The notes beneath the pieces were generated by a model. That model was given only the letters and a program-made list of their open reading frames with translations. It did not search any database and was not told the origin of the DNA. A DNA stretch of 11,161 nucleotides from Aurantibrevibacter sp041749595 (lineage in GTDB: Bacteria; Bacteroidota; Bacteroidia; Flavobacteriales; Flavobacteriaceae), in contig JBGTBA010000126.1 of assembly GCA_041749595.1 (NCBI GenBank), positions 1 to 11,161 on the forward strand. Reading direction: 5' to 3'. Position 1 is the stretch's first letter. Each line of letters opens with the position of its first letter. The position numbers were made by a program, and so were the translations under genes. Shown one piece after another: positions 1 to 7,082 of the stretch.

Positions 1-1071
1 GTATCGGAATCCGGTCTGGGACTTAGTATCCCTTCTTATAGGGTGGACGTGCAACGTGAAGTGGACGTTATAGAAGATATCCTTAGGGTATATGGGTACA
101 ACAATATCGATTTTAAGGAAAAGTTGACCGCATCCATTGCAAGCACCTCTAAATTTGAAGACCATAAGGTGCAGAATGTTATTGGAGATATATTGACGTC
201 CCAAGGGTTTTATGAGATCATGAGCAATAGCCTTACCTCTCCTGCATACCATGGATTATCGCAGGGATTTGTCGAAGCAAGGTCCGTAACCGTATTGAAC
301 CCTCTTGGTTTGGAATTATCCGTTATGCGGCAAACCATGCTCTTTTCCGGTTTGGAGGCCATCGCATTTAATATAAATAGAAAAAAGCAGAACCTCAAGT
401 TTTTCGAGTTCGGGAAAACGTACCATCAGAATAAACCGCAACATAGGGAAAACAAGTGCTTGGCACTCTTTATTACCGGCAATCAAAATGAGGGAAGTTG
501 GACGGGTGAAACAAAAAAATCGGATTTTAGCGTATTGAAATCAAGCGTGGAAATTGTTTTGGGCCGCTTAGGGATTCCACACTTCCATACCGAGCCCACA
601 GTATGGGACATTTTTTCCGAGGGCATTTCATTTTACAAAGAAAAACAGGGTCTGGTCCATTTTGGAGTGGTTAAAAAATCGATCCTGAAAAAGTTCGATA
701 TAAGACAAGAGGTATTCTATGCCGATTTTGATTGGGACTCCATTCTGGGATTGGTTTCCAAAAATAAAATTATAGTCAAGGAAGTTCCTAAATATCCTGA
801 AGTTAAAAGGGATTTGGCATTATTGCTCAATGAATCCACTACTTTTAAACAGGTTAGGGAAGTCGCATTTCAGGCAGAAAGTAAGTTGTTGAAAGAAATC
901 GGTTTGTTCGATGTATATACAGGCAAAAATTTACCTGATGGAAAGAAATCCTATGCGGTAAGTTTTATATTGCAGGATGATAAAGGCACTTTGACCGACA
1001 AACAAATTGACAAAACGATGGAAAAACTGCAACAGTGCTTTCAAAACGACCTAGGGGCCGAGATACGTTGA
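1..1071 (+). CDS. pheT: Phenylalanine--tRNA ligase beta subunit, 3' part (5' end outside window)
   Basis: This is the C-terminal 356 residues of PheT, which with PheS forms the alpha2beta2 enzyme that charges tRNA-Phe in the cytoplasm. The frame is open from base 1, so the GTG at 43 is an internal valine codon and not a start. The first visible residues carry the end of the B5 domain with its hallmark REVDVIEDILRVYGYNNI. The catalytically inactive class II-like core follows. The last roughly 95 residues, from VPKYPEVKRDLALLL onwards, are the ferredoxin-fold anticodon-binding domain (FDX-ACB), ending in GAEIR and TGA. Flavobacterial PheT is usually about 800 residues, so a little under half is visible (the full length is family knowledge). 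The gene converges on the fasciclin gene with 4 bp between the stop codons, and I see no terminator hairpin there. Confidence 0.96.
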   Translation, partial: VSESGLGLSIPSYRVDVQREVDVIEDILRVYGYNNIDFKEKLTASIASTSKFEDHKVQNVIGDILTSQGFYEIMSNSLTSPAYHGLSQGFVEARSVTVLNPLGLELSVMRQTMLFSGLEAIAFNINRKKQNLKFFEFGKTYHQNKPQHRENKCLALFITGNQNEGSWTGETKKSDFSVLKSSVEIVLGRLGIPHFHTEPTVWDIFSEGISFYKEKQGLVHFGVVKKSILKKFDIRQEVFYADFDWDSILGLVSKNKIIVKEVPKYPEVKRDLALLLNESTTFKQVREVAFQAESKLLKEIGLFDVYTGKNLPDGKKSYAVSFILQDDKGTLTDKQIDKTMEKLQQCFQNDLGAEIR

Positions 1072-1075
1072 TCCG

Positions 1076-1630
1076 CTATATTTTATTTGGTAGGATCACA
1101 CTGTCAATTTCATGTATCACCCCATTGCACTGGCTTAAATCTGCCGTTGTTATTTTGGCCGAATTCCCAAAATGATCTGTAAGCACTATATCTATACCAC
1201 TAATGGAGGCCGTGATCTCGGTGCCCTGAACAGAAGTAAAAGTGGCTTTGCCATTCCCTTGGCTCAAGGCCTGCAATATTTTTGATGCGGTAAAATTTCC
1301 GGCCACAATATGGTAGGTCAGCAAAGAGAACAGTTCCATTTTATTTTCGGGCAACAAGAGATGGGCCATTTTATCTTTTGAAAATTTTCCAAAGGCCATG
1401 TCCGAAGGTGCAAAAACGGTAAATGGCCCATTCCCATCTAAAATTCCCGCTAAATCCGCCGCATGTACCGCCGCCAATAAAGTCTTAAGGTTTTCAGAGG
1501 CAGAAGCTCTTTCTATAATTGATTTTTCCATATTCAGTTCGGCCCCCTTGGATAGGCTTGTTTGCGCAAAAGAGGCCAACGGTATAAGGGACAGCAAAAA
1601 TATGGCACAATAGGTACCGGCAGGTTTCAT
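1076..1630 (-). CDS. Secreted fasciclin (FAS1) domain protein
   Basis: A 184-residue protein of one FAS1 domain, a fold associated with extracellular adhesion; the ligand is unknown. I chose the ATG at 1630 because it gives a clean Sec signal peptide: basic start MKPAG, hydrophobic core to about residue 20, and cleavage after SFA at 22. An upstream in-frame start at 1696 would put 22 extra residues before this signal. Family motifs are visible: the H1 box FTVFAPSDMAF at 70-80, YHIVAG at 106-111, and the H2 box VIHEIDSVILP at 171-181. The length fits a single FAS1 domain plus signal. It stands apart from its neighbours: convergent with pheT, and 275 bp from the lipoprotein gene upstream on the same strand. 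No Bacteroidota -7 box is obvious upstream, but a 7-bp palindrome lies at 1746-1764. Confidence 0.9.
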   Translation of the reverse strand: MKPAGTYCAIFLLSLIPLASFAQTSLSKGAELNMEKSIIERASASENLKTLLAAVHAADLAGILDGNGPFTVFAPSDMAFGKFSKDKMAHLLLPENKMELFSLLTYHIVAGNFTASKILQALSQGNGKATFTSVQGTEITASISGIDIVLTDHFGNSAKITTADLSQCNGVIHEIDSVILPNKI

Positions 1631-1745
1631 GGGTCTCGGATTTAAGGGCAAAAGAAAATAATCGATGAACGGTGATTTTTCTTCGACAATATACAATTAT
1701 TAGCTCTTCATTGTTGCCTGGCAAACCGTCCCACATGTAAATTAA

Positions 1746-1764
1746 CAGAATATTAACTATTCTG
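1746..1764. promoter_or_regulatory. Short palindrome upstream of the fasciclin gene (possible operator)
   Basis: CAGAATA and TATTCTG are perfect 7-bp inverted arms around a 5-base spacer (ttaac), about 115 bp before the fasciclin start. The size and spacing suit a dimeric regulator site, but AT-rich intergenic DNA also produces such pairs by chance. No T-run follows, so a terminator is unlikely. The regulatory role is inference only. Confidence 0.25.
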
Positions 1765-1842
1765 CTTTTCTCCCATCATAAAGGGATGGATAATTACCTG
1801 ATTTTGGGGAAAAAATCAGCTGTGAGGCATAAAAATTTCTTG

Positions 1843-1891
1843 GGACTGCTATCCCCGAGACCCGTCCGACGGGAATCGGGCGGGCAAGTCC
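1843..1891. repeat. GC-rich cruciform-like hairpin element abutting the lipoprotein stop codon
   Basis: A compact GC-rich block sits in otherwise AT-rich intergenic DNA. The inner stem pairs 1861-1869 (CCCGTCCGA) with 1876-1884 (TCGGGCGGG), nine pairs with one G-U when transcribed, around a 6-base loop. An outer stem pairs GGACT at 1843-1847 with AGTCC at 1887-1891. T-runs lie outside both sides: TTTTT at 1899-1903 on the + strand, and the complement of AAAAAT at 1831-1836 on the - strand. It could therefore act as a bidirectional terminator for the lipoprotein gene, whose TAA (1906-1908) is 14 bp away. Its base composition and nested stems resemble dispersed REP-like elements of flavobacteria. 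That resemblance is from memory, and only one copy is present here. Confidence 0.55.
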
Positions 1892-1905
1892 TCCGCGCTT
1901 TTTGG

Positions 1906-3042
1906 TTATCTAAAAAAAACGGCCTGTGGCACCCCGTCCAAATCGGTGTTGTCAATAAATTTGGAATCCGGTGCCGGTTTTATGCGGAGCAGGCCACCTA
2001 AGTTTGGATCGGCCTTTTTTCTGTACCCAATCAAGATCAAATTGTTTTTGGCATCGTAGAAAACCATTGTAGTATCCCCTATCCCAAATTCAAATTGTCT
2101 TTCTTCCAAGGTTAAAAAATTTTCATAAAGATAAAGGATGGCCGTTTTGGTCCCAAAGTCATACACGGCAGGAATGTGCGGGTAAATTGTGGCAATATCT
2201 GTTTCCATTGGGTAGTAAAGCCTGTTCCCATTGAAATAGCCGACAGGGGAATTGCCAAATTTAGTTTCTTTCCCATCAAGATACCTTGTTTCGGAAATAA
2301 TGGCCAGCGTATTGCTACTGATGACGCTGTGGAGTTGCGGGTAGTTGACCATGATGTCCCCATTGTGATCCTTCACTATTTTTTGTACATCGATCCCTAG
2401 GTTTTTTTCATGTACCAATCCTTTGGTGCCAGTATCGAAAACAATTATGGAATACTTTCCGGTAACCGCTTCGTCCACAACCAAAATGAACAACCTGTTT
2501 TTTGAGGAAACCAATTGCAATGGCCTTTTATCCAATAAGATATCTATGAAATTTGAATTTTCTTCTGGATCGGTTGCATCTACGATCCGTATAAAAAATT
2601 GGTCTTCCTTCCCATCTTGGGGCAATTCATAGGCCAAAAAGAAAAAATTTTGGGAATGCGCTATACCAATTACGGAGAGCCCACAATTGCCAATATCCGT
2701 AAAAACAGGAAACGAAACCGAGGTATCGGTATCAAAATCAAATCGGGTAAATTCCCCACTACAATTCAAGTTTTTGGTATAGAAACTCATTTCTGAACCA
2801 TCCCTGTAGGTATGTTGGGGTGTTGGGATGTTTTCAAATGGGCCATCATTGGGGTTTACGGTTATTGTTTCCAGATTTGCATTGAGCAATGAACTGGCAA
2901 GTGCCCCCTGTTTGGACAAAAGCAGCGAATACCCCACATCAAATCCCACAATGCCAACATCTCCATTTGTTGGGCCGTCCGATTTGGAGCAACCAATTAA
3001 TGCCACGGCAAAAAGCATGAAAAAAGCGTAGTAGGTTTTCAT
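1906..3042 (-). CDS. Predicted lipoprotein of unknown function, possibly beta-propeller-like
   Basis: A 378-residue protein that I cannot assign to a named family. The N-terminus is a lipoprotein signal: MK start, hydrophobic stretch, lipobox LIGC with Cys18, then a polar SKSDGPTNGD linker. This predicts anchoring in the outer membrane or its periplasmic face. The rest has no membrane segment. It is rich in short beta-strand-like blocks separated by Asp/Asn/Gly turns (for example SVIGIAHSQNFFFLAYEL, SKNRLFILVVDEA and NGNRLYYPMETD), a pattern that would suit a beta-propeller reading out repeated blades; this is inference from composition. The gene starts 48 bp downstream of the ABC-F stop on the same strand, so read-through from that gene is possible, though the functions are not obviously related. 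It ends ...VFFR with TAA, next to the cruciform element. Confidence 0.85.
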   Translation of the reverse strand: MKTYYAFFMLFAVALIGCSKSDGPTNGDVGIVGFDVGYSLLLSKQGALASSLLNANLETITVNPNDGPFENIPTPQHTYRDGSEMSFYTKNLNCSGEFTRFDFDTDTSVSFPVFTDIGNCGLSVIGIAHSQNFFFLAYELPQDGKEDQFFIRIVDATDPEENSNFIDILLDKRPLQLVSSKNRLFILVVDEAVTGKYSIIVFDTGTKGLVHEKNLGIDVQKIVKDHNGDIMVNYPQLHSVISSNTLAIISETRYLDGKETKFGNSPVGYFNGNRLYYPMETDIATIYPHIPAVYDFGTKTAILYLYENFLTLEERQFEFGIGDTTMVFYDAKNNLILIGYRKKADPNLGGLLRIKPAPDSKFIDNTDLDGVPQAVFFR

Positions 3043-3090
3043 CTGGTCCTATTTATTTGTTTTAATGTAAGACTTGGGGTTTTACACAAT

Positions 3091-4719
3091 TCAAACAGGA
3101 ACGGCGTACATTTTGGCACGCTGTTCCTTTATCGCCCTATCGGACATATACTCATCAAACGTCAAATACCTGTCAATATTGCCCTTTGGCGTCAATTCTA
3201 TTACCCTATTGGCCACAGTTTCAGCGAATTCATGGTCATGTGTGGTGAACAGCACGGTCCCTTTAAAGTTTTTTAATGAATTGTTGAATGTGGTGATGCT
3301 TTCCAGGTCCAAATGGTTGGTGGGTTCATCCAGTATTAGGACATTGGCCCTGATCATCATCATTCTACTGACCATACAGCGTACTTTTTCGCCTCCCGAC
3401 AATACCGTGCACTTTTTTAAGGCTTCCTCCCCGCTGAACAGCATTTTTCCCAAGAAGCCCCGGACATATACCTCTTCCCTTTCTTCTTCCGTTTTTGCCC
3501 ATTGGCGCAGCCAATCCACCAGATTAATGTTTTCGACAAAAAAGTTGGAATTATCGGACGGCAAATAGGACTGGTTGGTTGTAATTCCCCATTGGTAAGA
3601 ACCGCTATCGGCTTTTTTGTTTCCATTGATGATTTCGTAAAATGCGGTCGTGGTCCTAGAATCCTTTGAAATGATCGCTACTTTATCCCCTTTGGAGAGA
3701 TTGATGTCCACGTTTCGGAACAGTACATCCCCGTCGTCCGAGGAGGCGGTCAATTTTTCAATGTTCAAAATTTGGTCCCCTGCCTCACGTTCACTGTCAA
3801 AAATAATTGCCGGGTAGCGCCGGCTTGATGGTTTAATGTCCTCTATCTTCAATTTGGCCAGCATTTTTTTTCTGGAAGTGGCCTGCTTGCTTTTTGCTAC
3901 GTTGGCACTAAAGCGCAAAATAAACTCTTGGAGCTCCTTGGCCTTCTCTTCTGATTTTTTGTTCTGCTGTGCCCTTTGGCGTGCGGCCAATTGGCTGCTT
4001 TCATACCAGAACGTATAGTTGCCGGAGTAAAGGTTGAGTTTTCCAAAATCGATATCCCCTATGTGTGTACAGACCGAGTCAAGAAAATGTCGGTCATGGG
4101 AAACCACAATTACCGTATTGTCATAATTTGCCAGGAAGTTCTCCAACCAACCTATGGTTTCATAATCCAGGTCATTTGTCGGCTCATCCATAACGAGCAC
4201 ATCGGGATTTCCAAAAAGCGCTTGCGCCAATAGCACCCTGACCTTTAACTTGGAATCCACATCGGCCATCAACGAGTAATGCAATTCTTCTGAAATACCG
4301 AGATTGGACAAAAGTGCAGCGGCATCACTATCTGCATTCCAACCGTTCATTTCCTCGAAACGCACTTGCAGCTCCCCTATTCTATTGGCATTGCTATCAT
4401 TGTAATCCGCATACAGTGCGTCCATTTCCCTTTTAATGGAAAACAAGGGTTTGTTCCCCATGACAACGGTTTCCAGAACCGTAAATTCATCATAGGCATT
4501 GTGGTTTTGCTCTAAAACGGACATACGTTTACCGGTTTCAAGGCTTACATTTCCAGAGGTTGGATCTATTTGCTTTGAGATTATTTTTAAGAAAGTAGAT
4601 TTGCCGGCACCGTTCGCCCCTATGACCCCGTAACAATTCCCCGGGGTAAAGGTTGCATTTACTTCATCAAAAAGAACTCTTTTTCCAAATTGCACAGACA
4701 AATTTGACACCGTTAGCAT
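3091..4719 (-). CDS. ABC-F family ATPase, YbiT-like, with degenerate second nucleotide site
   Basis: A 542-residue soluble protein with two fused ABC domains and no membrane segment, so an ABC-F factor. Family members bind the ribosomal E site and tune translation or antibiotic response. Start, length and wording match YbiT (E. coli protein about 530 residues). Domain 1 has Walker A GANGAGKST at 34-42 (K40), Walker B with D178-E179, and H208. The charged linker spans about 240-300 and includes RFSANVAKSKQATSR. Domain 2 has signature LSGGE at 440-444, Walker B with D464-E465, and H494. Oddly, its Walker A position (350-358) reads ISKDSRTTT, with no glycines and no lysine. The domain 1 signature is also eroded (VDSKL at about 154-158). 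A consensus promoter lies just upstream. It is divergent from the thioredoxin-like gene. The family assignment is firm; the ribosomal role is inferred from homology. Confidence 0.95.
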   Translation of the reverse strand: MLTVSNLSVQFGKRVLFDEVNATFTPGNCYGVIGANGAGKSTFLKIISKQIDPTSGNVSLETGKRMSVLEQNHNAYDEFTVLETVVMGNKPLFSIKREMDALYADYNDSNANRIGELQVRFEEMNGWNADSDAAALLSNLGISEELHYSLMADVDSKLKVRVLLAQALFGNPDVLVMDEPTNDLDYETIGWLENFLANYDNTVIVVSHDRHFLDSVCTHIGDIDFGKLNLYSGNYTFWYESSQLAARQRAQQNKKSEEKAKELQEFILRFSANVAKSKQATSRKKMLAKLKIEDIKPSSRRYPAIIFDSEREAGDQILNIEKLTASSDDGDVLFRNVDINLSKGDKVAIISKDSRTTTAFYEIINGNKKADSGSYQWGITTNQSYLPSDNSNFFVENINLVDWLRQWAKTEEEREEVYVRGFLGKMLFSGEEALKKCTVLSGGEKVRCMVSRMMMIRANVLILDEPTNHLDLESITTFNNSLKNFKGTVLFTTHDHEFAETVANRVIELTPKGNIDRYLTFDEYMSDRAIKEQRAKMYAVPV

Positions 4720-4741
4720 ATTCCAGAATTTAAAATTTTTG

Positions 4742-4773
4742 CAAAAATAGAGAAAAATGGGGCTCTAAACCAA
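4742..4773 (-). promoter_or_regulatory. Bacteroidota-type promoter for the ABC-F gene
   Basis: Read on the - strand, TATTTTTG (4742-4749) matches the Bacteroidota -7 consensus TAnnTTTG exactly. A TTG (4771-4773) lies 21 bases upstream, within the usual -33 spacing. The -7 box is 22 bases before the ATG at 4719, leaving a short leader. No experimental support is available. Confidence 0.5.
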
Positions 4774-4860
4774 TTATCCCAAAAGATAAGGCCATGTGCC
4801 ATTTAACGTTGCCCATTTATTTTTAACGCACAATTAACAGCATGGAACTATAGTGTTTGC

Positions 4861-4868
4861 TAGCTTTG
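4861..4868 (+). promoter_or_regulatory. Possible -7 box for the thioredoxin-like lipoprotein gene
   Basis: TAGCTTTG fits TAnnTTTG exactly and sits 25 bases before the ATG at 4894. No TTG is found at 17-23 bases upstream (the nearest similar triplet is TTA, 24 bases away), so the -33 half is weak. The divergent ABC-F promoter lies about 90 bp to the left. Confidence 0.35.
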
Positions 4869-4893
4869 TTCGTTATATGGTAAATGTTTGTGC

Positions 4894-6276
4894 ATGATCA
4901 AAAATTTTTACTATTTATTTTTATGTGTGCTGTTTGGTTGCTGTGCAACAGAAAAAAAGCCATTGGGAGCTGTATTTATCGGTGAAATAGTCAATCCCAC
5001 GGATAAATATGTCGTCCTCTATAAGGATGAGGTTGCCCTTGACTCCGCTCTTCTGGATGAACATAATATGTTTTACATGGAATTGGCAGATGTGGAGGAA
5101 GGATTATACCACTTTGACCATAGTCCAGAACTGCAATATGTGTATTTGGAACGGGGAGACAGTCTATTGGTTAGGCTAAATACCGTTGATTTTGATGAGT
5201 CCCTGATTTTCTCGGGTAGAGGGGGTGAAATTAACAACTTCCTTTTGGATGTGTTTTTAAAGGAAGAAGAGGAAGGGCCATTGGTGGATTCTTATTATAC
5301 GTTGGAACCGAAGGAGTTCGGCAAAAAAATTGATTCCTTAAGGGAAGGTAAAATTAATTTGCTCAATGATTTATTGTCCGAAATGGCACTATCCGACAAG
5401 GCTTTGGAAATTGCCAAGGCAAGTATTGATTATAACTCCTACATCAATAAAGAGAAATATCCTTTTTACCACAAGAAAAAAACAGGCAGGACGGTAATCC
5501 ATGACTTAGATCCGGGTTTTTATGACTATAGAAAACAAGTAACCTATAACAACAAAAACCTTACCTACTTTAGGCCCTACTACAATTTCATGAAATACCA
5601 TTTCGGGAATTTATCCTATATGGCCTGTGACCAAAATTGTGCCACTGCTGAACACGGAGTTAAAAACAATCTCCATTACAATCGGCATAGCCTAAAATTG
5701 ATAGATAGCCTTGTCAAGGAAAAAAACCTGCGGGACAATCTTTTCAGGAACGTCGCCATGGATTATTTTTTGAAAGTACGTGACAATATGGAAAACAATA
5801 AAATATTCATTGACGAATTCCTTAAACGCTCCGGGGACAACCAACACATAGATGAAATAACAGGTCTTTATGAGGGCATTAAAAAAATGCAGCCCCACAA
5901 TATACTGCCAGATCTGAATGTATATACTGTTAGTGGAAACAAAACCACTTTAAGCGAAATTGCAAAGGAAAAAAACGTTGTCTTTTACTTTTGGTCCGCA
6001 ACCCAGGCAAGACATTTTGAAAATGTCACCAACTATGTTGCTGGGTTAACCGCCAAGCATCCCGAATACACCTTTATCGGTATAAGTTGGAACACCGATC
6101 CTGTAAAGTGGATATCGCTATTGGATTCGCGGCAATTGGACAAAGATCGACAATATAGGAGCACTGATTTTGAAGTATTTGCTAAAACTCTGGTCTTTGA
6201 CGATTATAATAAAGCCATCATTGCCAAAGATGGTGTCATAGTTGATGCTTTTGCAAATCTCTTTACTTCCTTTTAA
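4894..6276 (+). CDS. Thioredoxin-fold (TlpA-like) lipoprotein lacking the CXXC motif
   Basis: A 460-residue envelope protein. The ATG at 4894 is preferred over the in-frame TTG two codons earlier. The signal ends in lipobox LFGC at 13-16, so Cys16 is probably lipidated. Residues about 25-110 resemble the beta-rich DUF4369-type N-terminal domain common in Bacteroidota TlpA proteins (VFIGEIVNPTDKYVVLYKD, YVYLERGDSLLV). A helical middle follows, then a thioredoxin-like domain from about 338 to the end (PDLNVYTVSGNKTTLSEI, NVVFYFWS). Where a redox-active member has WCxxC, this protein has FWSATQARH (366-374), with no cysteine. The later cis-Pro region (FDDYNKAIIAKDG) also lacks the proline. It is therefore probably a binding or structural thioredoxin fold rather than a disulfide reductase. 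It is a single-gene unit closed by a strong terminator. Confidence 0.87.
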   Translation: MIKNFYYLFLCVLFGCCATEKKPLGAVFIGEIVNPTDKYVVLYKDEVALDSALLDEHNMFYMELADVEEGLYHFDHSPELQYVYLERGDSLLVRLNTVDFDESLIFSGRGGEINNFLLDVFLKEEEEGPLVDSYYTLEPKEFGKKIDSLREGKINLLNDLLSEMALSDKALEIAKASIDYNSYINKEKYPFYHKKKTGRTVIHDLDPGFYDYRKQVTYNNKNLTYFRPYYNFMKYHFGNLSYMACDQNCATAEHGVKNNLHYNRHSLKLIDSLVKEKNLRDNLFRNVAMDYFLKVRDNMENNKIFIDEFLKRSGDNQHIDEITGLYEGIKKMQPHNILPDLNVYTVSGNKTTLSEIAKEKNVVFYFWSATQARHFENVTNYVAGLTAKHPEYTFIGISWNTDPVKWISLLDSRQLDKDRQYRSTDFEVFAKTLVFDDYNKAIIAKDGVIVDAFANLFTSF

Positions 6277-6295
6277 AAAGATTGTCCCAAAAGGA

Positions 6296-6350
6296 CCAGA
6301 AGAAAAAACCCAATGCTTAATCATCTATTGCATTGGGTTTTTTCTTTTGG
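6296..6350. terminator. Bidirectional intrinsic terminator, 21-bp stem
   Basis: Bases 6301-6316 pair perfectly with 6330-6345 (16 bp, core ACCCAATGC/GCATTGGGT flanked by A6 and T6). The stem extends to 6296/6350 with one G-U pair, around a 13-base loop. A6 on one side and T6 on the other give a U-rich tail in both directions. It lies between the convergent thioredoxin-like gene (stop at 6276) and transaldolase gene (stop at 6371), so it can end both transcripts. Confidence 0.9.
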
Positions 6351-6370
6351 ATATCCTTAGTATATAAGGA

Positions 6371-7024
6371 TCAATTGCCCTTCTGATAATCAGCCAAAAA
6401 TTTTGCCAGTCCACTATCGGTCAGTGGGTGGCTCAATAATCCCAACATCACCGATAACGGTCCCGTCATGACATCCGCGCCCAGTTTGGCACAATCTATT
6501 ACGTGCATGGTATGGCGAATAGACGCTGCAAGGATCTGTGTTTCATAATCGTAATTATCATAGATATGTCGGATTTCGGAAATCAGGTTCAGTCCATCCG
6601 TTGAAATGTCATCCAACCTTCCGATAAAAGGTGAAACATAGGTTGCCCCTGCCTTTGCGGCCAACAAAGCCTGCCCACAGGAAAAAACCAAGGTACAATT
6701 GGTCCGTATCCCTTTATCCGAAAAATATTTAATGGCCTTTACCCCATCTTTTATCATTGGGACCTTAACGACGATCTGATCGTGCAGTTCGGCCAGCTCC
6801 TCGCCTTCCCTTATCATCGCCTTATAATCCGTGGCTATTACCTCTGCGGAAACATCACCATCAACAATGTCACAGATGTCCACATAATGTTTTAAAATAT
6901 TGTTCCTTCCTGTAATGCCTTCTTTGGCCATAAGGGAAGGATTGGTCGTAACACCGTCTAAAACCCCTAGTTCCTGTGCTTCCCTTATTTGCTCCAAATT
7001 GGCCGTGTCTATAAAAAATTTCAT
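6371..7024 (-). CDS. tal: Transaldolase of the small TalC/FSA family
   Basis: A 217-residue cytoplasmic (beta/alpha)8 enzyme of the class I aldolase family shared by TalC transaldolases and fructose-6-phosphate aldolases. Transaldolase moves a dihydroxyacetone unit between sugar phosphates in the non-oxidative pentose phosphate pathway. Visible landmarks are FFIDTANLEQI at the start (D6), GVTTNPSLMAKEG (N28), the Schiff-base lysine K87 in QIVVKVPM, LAASIRH, and GADVMTGP near the end. The residue after SP in SPFIGRLDD is Phe133. E. coli FsaA has Tyr131 there, and transaldolases have Phe, which favours transaldolase over FSA. The length is full for the family. It starts 55 bp after the SDR stop on the same strand. 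A possible -7 box (TAATTTTG) overlaps that stop, but the two genes may also be co-transcribed. It ends at the bidirectional terminator. Confidence 0.93.
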   Translation of the reverse strand: MKFFIDTANLEQIREAQELGVLDGVTTNPSLMAKEGITGRNNILKHYVDICDIVDGDVSAEVIATDYKAMIREGEELAELHDQIVVKVPMIKDGVKAIKYFSDKGIRTNCTLVFSCGQALLAAKAGATYVSPFIGRLDDISTDGLNLISEIRHIYDNYDYETQILAASIRHTMHVIDCAKLGADVMTGPLSVMLGLLSHPLTDSGLAKFLADYQKGN

Positions 7025-7074
7025 GTTAACTTATTTTATTTATTAGTGAAAATCCTGTTTTTATATAAGTGTCG

Positions 7075-7082
7075 CAAAATTA
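7075..7082 (-). promoter_or_regulatory. Weak candidate -7 box ahead of the transaldolase gene
   Basis: On the - strand TAATTTTG fits TAnnTTTG and overlaps the SDR stop codon, 51 bases before the transaldolase ATG. The nearest TTG upstream is only 15 bases away, shorter than usual. It may be chance in AT-rich DNA. Confidence 0.25.

Noticed and set aside
1843..1905. Integron attC site
   Set aside because: The stems do not carry the paired core sites expected of attC, and no integrase or cassette array is nearby.
1786..2001. 71-codon + strand open frame
   Set aside because: It runs through the GC-rich hairpin element and into the antisense of the lipoprotein 3' end; it has no protein-like features.
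3074..3568. 164-codon + strand open frame
   Set aside because: It is fully antisense to the well-supported ABC-F domain 2; a mirror frame.
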